From contig CALJNY010000270.1 in NCBI GenBank assembly GCA_937981515.1, positions 1-7,254 of the forward strand: a stretch of DNA of 7,254 nucleotides, in the 5' to 3' direction. How positions within the stretch are numbered: position 1 is the stretch's first letter; every line of letters starts with the position of its first letter. The notes under the pieces were generated by a model. The model saw only the letters and a program-made list of their open reading frames with translations, searched no databases and was not told the DNA's origin. Source of the DNA: an uncultured Collinsella sp. (GTDB lineage: Bacteria; Actinomycetota; Coriobacteriia; Coriobacteriales; Coriobacteriaceae). This document shows, in pieces, positions 1 through 4,336 of the stretch. The position numbers were made by a program, and so were the translations under genes.

Positions 1-2
1 AG

Positions 3-182
3 CGCTTTTTGGCCGATAACGGTGTGACCGTCCCCGAGCGTAATATCTCGACCGATTCCGATGCCGAGCAGACACTCATCGCCGTCGGCGGAAAACGCCA
101 GGTTCCCTGCCTATTCATCGACGGCAAGCCACTCTACGAGTCGAGCGACATCATCGCATGGGCACAGAAGAACCTGCTCTAG
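3..182 (+). CDS. Glutaredoxin-like thioredoxin-fold protein, C-terminal part (5' truncated)
   Basis: The frame is open from the left edge to a TAG at 180-182, giving 59 visible residues; the start and the expected CxxC or CxxS active site lie outside the window. The visible part carries the second half of a glutaredoxin or GST-N fold: a cis-proline motif (QVPCLFIDGKPLYES, Pro at visible residue 35), the following beta-hairpin, and a closing helix (SSDIIAWAQKNLL) with the Ser-Asp pair that usually contacts the gamma-glutamyl part of glutathione or an equivalent thiol. Family members reduce disulfides or act in thiol transfer in the cytoplasm. A cysteine directly after the cis-proline (residue 36) is less common than a hydrophobic residue there. 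Termination is probably at the hairpin starting 43 bases downstream. A glutathione S-transferase N-terminal domain is the main alternative, but the protein ends right after the fold, which favours a stand-alone glutaredoxin. Confidence 0.8.
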   Translation, partial: RFLADNGVTVPERNISTDSDAEQTLIAVGGKRQVPCLFIDGKPLYESSDIIAWAQKNLL

Positions 183-224
183 TACGCGCATCCCGTCCGT
201 CCAAGGCCCCACCCCATACGGCCT

Positions 225-290
225 AAACATGTACACCAGCATCCAAAGTCGACATTTTTCGACATCTTTGGATGCTGGCGTACAACTTTT
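225..290 (+). terminator. Hairpin repeat A, copy 1 (probable terminator of the glutaredoxin-like gene)
   Basis: An 18-bp inverted repeat (outer arms at 231-248 and 266-283, one A/C mismatch; TGTAC closes against GTACA) encloses a loop made of two direct copies of TCGACAT (249-255, 259-265). Inside the loop the two TCGA tetramers can pair further. The stem is followed by ACTTTT, so it fits an intrinsic terminator on the + strand, 43 bases after the stop of the upstream gene. A near-identical copy lies at 1306-1370, so this is also a dispersed repeat and not just a one-off terminator. Confidence 0.65.
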
Positions 291-385
291 GGGTAGCCAT
301 GGACGCTCTTAACCGGCTAATTGTTTGAGGCGACCTTTGGATTATGGCTGTTTGATGCCTCGGGAAAGAGTTTCCGAGGGAGCTA

Positions 386-613
386 TGGTCAAAAAAGGGC
401 AAATATGAGTACTGCTACCTGTTTAGTAGCAGCAATTTTGATTATTTCAGGAACTATTCAACGTTCCACTCGTCCGCAGACGACGTTATTTCTCCTCATA
501 TGTTCAATAAACGTAGCTCTTAATGGGAACAAATCTCATCAGGAGCTACTATTTATAGCAAAATGAATGCAACCATAATGGCAACAATACTCATATTTGC
601 CATTTTTTGACCA
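386..613. repeat. Inverted repeat element B (MITE-like, 26-bp ends)
   Basis: The 26 bases at 386-411 and the reverse complement of 588-613 agree at 25 positions; both contain GGTCAAAAAA, then GGCAAATATGAGTA. Weaker similarity (roughly 60 percent by eye) continues inward for about 30 more bases, so the two ends look like old divergent copies of a longer unit facing each other. Between them sits a separate hairpin at 513-549 (arms GTAGCTC and GAGCTAC with an inner ATGGGA/TCTCAT stem). No transposase is present. The element could be a miniature inverted-repeat element, or two facing copies of a small RNA or peptide gene: each arm starts a short hydrophobic reading frame at its ATG (405 on +, 594 on -). 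Confidence 0.65.
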
Positions 614-626
614 CGACCCTCCAGAA

Positions 627-711
627 TAGTCGCTGAGAACGACACTAAGTGACAAAATCCGGCACTTAAACGTTCTTGTATGACTAGCCATTGAAGGACA
701 CCCAACGACTA
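627..711. repeat. Repeat C, copy 1 (inverted, with extra hairpin)
   Basis: The reverse complement of 671-711 aligns with 1378-1420 at about 34 of 43 columns: both begin TAGTCGTTGGG, share GTCCTT and AATG, and end AAGAACG. To its left, 627-686 forms another interrupted stem by pairing TAGTC with GACTA, GAACG with CGTTC, and TAAGTG with CACTTA. The copy is therefore a degenerate or composite version of the cleaner palindrome at 1378-1433. Confidence 0.6.
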
Positions 712-715
712 CTCC

Positions 716-742
716 AATTCGCGACACACTGTGTCGCGAATT
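716..742. repeat. Perfect 27-bp palindrome (D)
   Basis: AATTCGCGACACA at 716-728 is the exact reverse complement of 730-742, with a single C between. There is no T-tract on either side, so a terminator is not obvious. It could be a dimer-binding operator, a recombination or cleavage site, or the tip of a mobile-element hairpin. It abuts repeat C copy 1. Confidence 0.7.
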
Positions 743-942
743 AAGCTGGTCCCACTATCGAAGACCGGTGAGAGCTCCTGCCCAGAATCTCGATAACTTA
801 ATAAACGCTCCCCTCCGGAAGTTCAACGAGCATCCAAATTCCAAGCTGAAAAGCAAAAGAGTATCGAAGCCGTCAATGCTCATTTCCTATCGAGCAGGCG
901 GATCAAAACAAGCTAATTAGCCCGATAAACTGCTTGTATTTT

Positions 943-962
943 TGTCTACAAAACTGTATACA
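943..962 (+). promoter_or_regulatory. Candidate operator/promoter of the RHH gene
   Basis: Two near-palindromic octamers, TGTCTACA (943-950) and TGTATACA (955-962), lie 12 bases apart, about one helical turn. This is the arrangement expected for cooperative binding of ribbon-helix-helix dimers. The second octamer contains TGTATA, which would serve as a -10 box with TTGTAT (934-939) as a short-spaced (15 bp) -35 box. Autoregulation by the protein encoded at 1017 is an inference from this geometry. Confidence 0.4.
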
Positions 963-986
963 AAAAAGGAATCCGAGAACCAGCGC

Positions 987-1001
987 TCGACATTATGTCG
1001 A
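987..1001 (+). promoter_or_regulatory. Palindrome in the RHH gene leader
   Basis: TCGACAT-T-ATGTCGA is a perfect 15-bp palindrome ending five bases before the ribosome binding site. It may be a second operator or a small leader hairpin limiting ribosome access. Its half-site TCGACAT recurs in the loops of both A repeats and in F copy 2. Confidence 0.45.
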
Positions 1002-1006
1002 TCGAT

Positions 1007-1012
1007 AGGAGG
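1007..1012 (+). promoter_or_regulatory. Ribosome binding site AGGAGG, fixes the RHH start
   Basis: A consensus AGGAGG stands four bases before the ATG at 1017. It decides for that start over the in-frame TTG at 942, which lies inside the candidate operator and has no ribosome binding site. Confidence 0.8.
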
Positions 1013-1016
1013 CGCC

Positions 1017-1283
1017 ATGGATGCTGAGCAGCTTGAAAAAATGATGGGATTTGCCCCTGGAGAGTTAGAGAAAGCCGCGGAAACTTACGAAAAAGATGAA
1101 TGGCCGAAAGGCCGCACCGTTAAGCTGGGAAGGCCGCCGATCTCTGATGAGCCGAGCGCTGTCTTGTCGGCACGTGTGGGCGAATCGGTTCTTGAGGCGT
1201 TTGACGAAAAAGCCAAACGCCATGGGCAAACGCGCACGGAACGGCTCAGGGAACTCATAACACTTGATGCAATGATTGCCTAG
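1017..1283 (+). CDS. Ribbon-helix-helix (CopG/Arc-type) DNA-binding protein, orphan antitoxin-like
   Basis: The product has 88 residues. Residues 1-30 are acidic and helical; residues 31-46 are a linker with GRPPISDEPS, a stretch often seen just before RHH domains in actinobacterial antitoxins. The RHH fold follows: beta strand at 47-53 (SAVLSAR), helix A around 55-69 (ESVLEAFDEKAKRHG) and helix B around 72-84 (TRTERLRELITLD). Such proteins dimerise, insert the strand pair into the DNA major groove, and usually repress their own operon; many are antitoxins of type II toxin-antitoxin pairs. Here no toxin follows (a hairpin starts within 30 bases of the stop) and none precedes it. The gene may thus be a solitary regulator or the survivor of a broken pair. 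It lies in an AT-rich, repeat-filled segment between two copies of repeat A. Target and partner are unknown. Confidence 0.75.
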   Translation: MDAEQLEKMMGFAPGELEKAAETYEKDEWPKGRTVKLGRPPISDEPSAVLSARVGESVLEAFDEKAKRHGQTRTERLRELITLDAMIA

Positions 1284-1305
1284 GCACCGCTCCCCCGCCG
1301 AACCC

Positions 1306-1370
1306 AAACATGTACGCCAGCATCCAAAGTCGACATTTTCGACATCTTTGGATGCTGGTGTACAGCTTTT
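1306..1370 (+). terminator. Hairpin repeat A, copy 2 (probable terminator of the RHH gene)
   Basis: This is the second copy of repeat A, in the same orientation, with stem 1311-1364 followed by GCTTTTT. It begins 23 bases after the RHH stop codon. It differs from copy 1 at only a few positions: one T fewer in the loop, one change before the T-tract, and a reciprocal swap in the arms (copy 1 has ACC left and GGCG right, copy 2 has GCC left and GGTG right). Here the odd pair is a G-U wobble on the + strand RNA. Confidence 0.65.
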
Positions 1371-1377
1371 TGCTACA

Positions 1378-1433
1378 TAGTCGTTGGGGACGTCCTTAAA
1401 TGACCAGTCGTTAAAGAACGCCCCCGATGACTA
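1378..1433. repeat. Repeat C, copy 2 (56-bp imperfect palindrome)
   Basis: The sequence aligns with its own reverse complement over its whole 56 bases, with about 20 matches per 28-base arm and several remaining pairs able to wobble. It ends one base before the dus stop codon, so it could form the 3' hairpin of the dus message as well as a bidirectional structure between the converging RHH and dus genes. Confidence 0.65.
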
Positions 1434-1434
1434 G

Positions 1435-2394
1435 TTAGCCGTGGAAGCGAGCTGTGGGTGCAAGCGGCTGTTCGCGAAAGACGCGCTCGACGGCGGCGCG
1501 GTATTCGTCAACCTTTTTGGTCTTACGTACGAGTTTGTGAACGGTAGCGGGGTCGGCGAAGGCGCATTTGGCGTAGAACCACCACTCCTTCATGCGAAAG
1601 ACCGCGTTGCCGCCAATCTCTTCTGCATAGGCTGCAAACAGCGTATCATGGAAACGCTGCAGCTCGGCTGCCGTGGCAGCAGGACCGCCGTTGACCATGC
1701 GAGCCAGCGCGGGGTTCGTGAGCAGGCCGCGTCCCAGCATCACATGACGCGTGCCGGGATAGGCCTCCACCAGCGCATCCATGTCCTCAAGATCAAAAAT
1801 GTCACCGTTATAGGCGACCGGGAACGGCGCGCGCTCCAGCGTCTCGCCATAGAACCCCTTGCGCGGCGAGCCCGTATAGCGGTCCTTTTGCACACGCGGA
1901 TGCACGATTAGCTCGGCCAGCGGCATGCGACAGTAAAGGTCGAGCACGCGCTCATACTCGTCATCGCTCTCCAGACCCAGCCTGGTCTTGACCGACACCG
2001 GCAACGGCGATCGCTCGCACACATCGCTCAAGAACACCTCGAGCTCGTCTAAGTTGCGCAAAAAGCCCGATCCCTTACCCTTGGCAACAACCGTTCCCGA
2101 AGGGCAACCCAAGTTGAGATTGACCTCTCGATAGCCCATGTCGGCGAGCACCTGTGCCGCCCACACAAACTCGCCCGCGTTCTTGGACATCAACTGAGGC
2201 ACTACGTTGAACCCCTGGTTATTGGCAGGATCGATCTCCTTAAACGCCTTGCCGCCAAAGCGGTTTCCCACCCGCGGCGGCGGCAAAAACGGCGTGTAAT
2301 AACAATCGAGCGCACCGAAGCACTCCGCATGCACGCGACGGAACACATGCCCGGTAATTCCCTCCATGGGGGCCAACGAAAGGATCATCAACAT
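1435..2394 (-). CDS. dus: tRNA-dihydrouridine synthase
   Basis: The product is a 319-residue FMN enzyme that reduces uridines in the tRNA D-loop using NADPH; the length is normal for the family. Visible motifs in order: LAPMEGIT (7-14, FMN-binding barrel start), QLMSKN (67-72), NLGCPSGTVVAKGKGSGFLR (94-113) with the catalytic Cys at 97, SVKTRLG (134-140) with the FMN-contacting Lys136, LIVHPR (162-167) with His165, YNGDI (195-199) and VMLGRGLLTNP (218-228). Residues 240-319 match the C-terminal helical tRNA-binding domain. All key residues are present. Start choice is open: the GAGGG at 2398-2402 is only 3 bases from the ATG at 2394 but 9 from the in-frame ATG at 2388 (MILSLAPMEG), so the latter may be the true start. 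The subfamily (which uridine it modifies) cannot be told from sequence alone. Confidence 0.95.
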   Translation of the reverse strand: MLMILSLAPMEGITGHVFRRVHAECFGALDCYYTPFLPPPRVGNRFGGKAFKEIDPANNQGFNVVPQLMSKNAGEFVWAAQVLADMGYREVNLNLGCPSGTVVAKGKGSGFLRNLDELEVFLSDVCERSPLPVSVKTRLGLESDDEYERVLDLYCRMPLAELIVHPRVQKDRYTGSPRKGFYGETLERAPFPVAYNGDIFDLEDMDALVEAYPGTRHVMLGRGLLTNPALARMVNGGPAATAAELQRFHDTLFAAYAEEIGGNAVFRMKEWWFYAKCAFADPATVHKLVRKTKKVDEYRAAVERVFREQPLAPTARFHG

Positions 2395-2414
2395 CTACCC
2401 TCAGATCAATGCGG

Positions 2415-2433
2415 CAAAGGGACTGCCCCTTTG
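2415..2433 (-). repeat. Hairpin E, copy 1, in the dus leader
   Basis: CAAAGGG and CCCTTTG (2415-2421, 2427-2433) form a 7-bp stem with a 5-base loop. On the - strand it reads TGTGACAAAGGG, the same motif as in the hairpin at 4305-4336. Given the promoter at 2442-2471, it would sit at the very 5' end of the dus transcript. Confidence 0.55.
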
Positions 2434-2441
2434 TCACATGC

Positions 2442-2471
2442 ATTATGCCTTGTGCTTCAGATAATTCACAA
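2442..2471 (-). promoter_or_regulatory. Probable dus promoter
   Basis: Read on the - strand, TTGTGA (2466-2471) and CATAAT (2442-2447) are separated by 18 bases, a good sigma-70-type pair. Transcription would start near 2435, about 40 bases before the dus start codon. Confidence 0.5.
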
Positions 2472-2524
2472 GGCAGAGGTAGCTACTTGACGATAATCAC
2501 CCTTCCATCCGTCGCCTCACGCAA

Positions 2525-2706
2525 CGAAGGTGAAAGCTTTTCCGCGAAGTGAACAAGTGAAATCGGACCCCCGATGCATCGACACTTTTGGAGAGCCATT
2601 TCCTGCGGTTTTATCGCTCAAATCCTGCGGTTTTAGCGTCGAAAAATGTGGGTGCTTCAGGGGTCCAGAATAGGTCGTTCACTTCTCGGAAAACCATTCG
2701 CCTTCG
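2525..2706 (-). repeat. Nested inverted repeat F, copy 1 (182 bp)
   Basis: Outer arms 2525-2554 and 2677-2706 match at 26 of 30 positions and contain the core TTTTCCGNGAAGTGAAC. A second, imperfect inner stem pairs GGACCCC near 2565-2571 with GGGGTCC at 2660-2666. The central loop carries two TCCTGCGGTTTT motifs (2601-2612, 2623-2634), 22 bases apart. On the - strand these read AAAACCGCAGGA, so this copy is inverted relative to 4106-4289. It holds no gene. Confidence 0.75.
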
Positions 2707-2848
2707 ATTTGCTGGCGCTCACAAACAGTGAGAGACTGTCCCACGGCAACCCCCTTGCGCGTCATTCGCCCCACGACAGCGACTCCGTGCTCCAAAAACG
2801 ACGTTCATGATCACGACGACCACCAACACCACGCTGTTGACACTATGT

Positions 2849-2880
2849 TTGAATAATAGACGCCCCCACTCATTTATACT
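2849..2880 (+). promoter_or_regulatory. Candidate promoter of the membrane protein gene
   Basis: TATACT at 2875-2880 is a strong -10 candidate about 50 bases before the chosen ATG. The best upstream match, TTGAAT (2849-2854), is 20 bases away, which is longer than ideal. A consensus TTGACA at 2837-2842 is too far (32 bases) to pair with it. Confidence 0.35.
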
Positions 2881-2929
2881 AAAGAGCGCGTGCGCATCGC
2901 CCCCGAAAACGATGAGGATCGAGGACCCC

Positions 2930-4063
2930 ATGCAGCAACTCACCGAGCGAGAAAAGAAACGCATCCAGCGGTACTGCACATACCCCAAGATCGCAGCGAC
3001 CGCACTCGTCATATCGTTCGCGGCATGCCTGTTGATGTTGCCGCTCCAAATGATCAACGATATCGCGTTCCACCAAAAAGAATTCCAACCCGCGGGCATT
3101 TATACCGCCATCGCACTCACCGTTATCGAACTCGCCATCTTTTGCTATTGCGCTCTTGCGCCGCGCTTTGGAATGCAGGGCAAACAGTGGAAGGAGCTGC
3201 AGAGCAGGCTCGCGGTAGCCCAGACCAACAAGGACCGTTCCGCGGAGGTCGCCGGCGTGCTTGCCACGCAAGCTGCCGGCCGCCTGCTCAAGAACAGCGA
3301 TAACGATCTCGCGCGCAACTTGGGCGGTGCCGCCGAGGTCGCCGGCGCCGTAGGGGCAGTCGCCACGGCGGCAGACGTGCTAGCCGAAACCTCGAGCAAT
3401 GCCGAGGCCATGGCAAACGCATACGGCGTGACGATTCCAAGCGTCAAGAAGCAGATCATGGCTCTCGCGGTGTTGCCCGTCATTGTGCTGCTTGGCGTCT
3501 ACATCCCGCAGTTTGTCCAGGGAAATAACGAGCTTCAGGCAAGAAAGGCTGCAGCCGCCGAGCAGCTCGCCATCGCGCAAGATGCCCTGGAGCCCGTGTG
3601 CGAACGCGTCGCAGCAGACGACCCATACGAGTCGTATCACGACTACGGCTACCGCATAATCGGCTATCTACGCGATAATGACCTCGGCGCTCAAGCAGCC
3701 TATATCTACCTTTCTTTTGATGTAGACGGCACGCTCACGGACGTCGATTACGTCAGTCAGATCGACCCCGAGGCAAGCCTTGCAGACAACCTCGCCCGCG
3801 CCGAGCAGGATATCGCGACGCTCTGTGCCCCGCTCAATGGGCTGGACGTTTCCGTTGCCACACCGGGCCTCCTCACGCCATGCAGCCTGTCGGATGAATT
3901 TAAGCAGGCATTTTTAGCCGGCTCCCAATATGAAGAAATCAGCATCAAGACGGAGGGCGAATCCATCAGGTCGTACTACGCCTTTGACACCGAGCCCAAA
4001 GAAGAGTTCGACGAATACACCCATCCGGAAATTAGGCTCATGCTCTCTGCAAAGAAGAACTAA
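2930..4063 (+). CDS. Unknown protein with three membrane helices and an exported C-terminal domain
   Basis: I do not recognise this family. The ATG at 2930 is chosen because GAGG (2921-2924) lies five bases before it; upstream in-frame ATGs at 2807 and 2912 have no ribosome binding site, and the extra residues look unlike protein. The 377-residue product starts with a charged stretch (residues 1-20), then has helices at about 21-42 and 57-78. A cytoplasmic-looking, Ala-rich region follows (about 80-172, with VAGVLATQAAGRLL and GGAAEVAGAVGAVATAADVLAE), then a third helix at about 177-196. The remaining 180 residues would lie outside: a helical, Ala/Gln-rich stalk (200-230) and an acidic mixed domain with Cys224, Cys299 and Cys318. 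No cleavable signal peptide or catalytic motif is evident. It stands alone between a divergent dus gene and a convergent ABC transporter gene. Confidence 0.75.
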   Translation: MQQLTEREKKRIQRYCTYPKIAATALVISFAACLLMLPLQMINDIAFHQKEFQPAGIYTAIALTVIELAIFCYCALAPRFGMQGKQWKELQSRLAVAQTNKDRSAEVAGVLATQAAGRLLKNSDNDLARNLGGAAEVAGAVGAVATAADVLAETSSNAEAMANAYGVTIPSVKKQIMALAVLPVIVLLGVYIPQFVQGNNELQARKAAAAEQLAIAQDALEPVCERVAADDPYESYHDYGYRIIGYLRDNDLGAQAAYIYLSFDVDGTLTDVDYVSQIDPEASLADNLARAEQDIATLCAPLNGLDVSVATPGLLTPCSLSDEFKQAFLAGSQYEEISIKTEGESIRSYYAFDTEPKEEFDEYTHPEIRLMLSAKKN

Positions 4064-4105
4064 AGGCTTACGCTCTAATTGCCGCTCGCGAACATCGTCT
4101 ATATC

Positions 4106-4289
4106 TCGAGGTCTAATACTTTTCCGAGAAGTGAATGGCTATATTTGAACCCCCGAAGCATCGACATTTTCTGACGCCAAAACCGCAGGATTCAACAATC
4201 AAAACCGCAGGAAATTGCATCTCAAAAGTGTCGACGCTTCGGGGGTCCATTTTGACTCGTTCACTTCTCGGAAAAGTATTAGACCTCGA
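4106..4289 (+). repeat. Nested inverted repeat F, copy 2 (184 bp)
   Basis: Outer arms 4106-4135 and 4260-4289 are perfect 30-bp inverted repeats containing TTTTCCGAGAAGTGAA. Inner arms 4149-4166 and 4229-4246 match at 17 of 18 (ACCCCCGAAGC and its complement). The 62-base loop carries AAAACCGCAGGA at 4179-4190 and again at 4201-4212. It begins 43 bases after the stop of the membrane protein gene and could end its transcript, although no T-tract follows the outer arm. No open reading frame of note is inside. Confidence 0.8.
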
Positions 4290-4304
4290 ATTCACAAGCC
4301 GCTC

Positions 4305-4336
4305 AATGTGACAAAGGGACCGTCCCTTGTCACATT
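4305..4336 (-). terminator. Hairpin E, copy 2, overlapping the ABC gene stop codon
   Basis: TGTGACAAAGGGAC (4307-4320) pairs with GTCCCTTGTCACA (4322-4334) with one bulged A, and flanking A/T pairs extend the stem to 4305-4336. It covers the stop codon of the ABC gene (4335-4337). No clear T-run follows on the - strand, so it may act as a 3' end stabiliser or a factor-dependent terminator. Confidence 0.5.

Larger units (their letters stand above)
291..941. other. Low-GC intergenic stretch without a supported gene
   Basis: No reading frame here has a convincing start, ribosome binding site and protein-like composition. The stretch is A+T richer than its neighbours (541-600 has 21 G/C in 60) and is full of structure: a short hairpin at 358-379 (CCTCGG against CCGAGG, one bulged G), the inverted pair B (386-613), hairpins of family C (627-711) and a perfect palindrome (716-742). 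From 797 to the TAA at 914-916 one + frame is open for 39 codons with charged, helix-like content (ending HFLSSRRIKTS) but has no start codon. It may be a gene remnant or chance. The whole region reads as a graveyard or landing site of small elements upstream of the RHH gene. Confidence 0.6.

Noticed and set aside
321..566. An 81-codon + frame as a full protein gene
   Set aside because: Its start has no ribosome binding site and the frame runs through hairpins and the arm of repeat B; only the short hydrophobic segment from 405 is worth noting.
386..613. Element B as a complete insertion sequence
   Set aside because: At 228 bp it has no room for a transposase, and no target-site duplication is evident at the arm borders.
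716..742. The perfect palindrome as a chromosomal dif site
   Set aside because: A dif site has two 11-bp half-sites around a 6-8 bp non-palindromic centre with an AT-rich arm; this palindrome has a 1-base centre and GC-rich arms.
2837..2880. TTGACA and TATACT as one promoter
   Set aside because: The two boxes are 32 bases apart, far beyond the usual 16-18.
2807..2929. Upstream ATG extending the membrane protein by 41 residues
   Set aside because: The extension overlaps the likely promoter (-10 at 2875-2880), lacks a ribosome binding site and is low-complexity; the ATG at 2930 has GAGG at proper spacing.
3713..3748. DVDGTLT in the membrane protein resembles HAD phosphatase motif I
   Set aside because: The other HAD motifs are absent, the domain is predicted to lie outside the cell, and the surrounding residues fit a beta-hairpin; it is probably a chance match.
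4179..4212. Two AAAACCGCAGGA copies as a mini CRISPR array
   Set aside because: There are only two 12-base copies, a 10-base spacer and no cas genes, and the same arrangement lies within a larger inverted repeat elsewhere.
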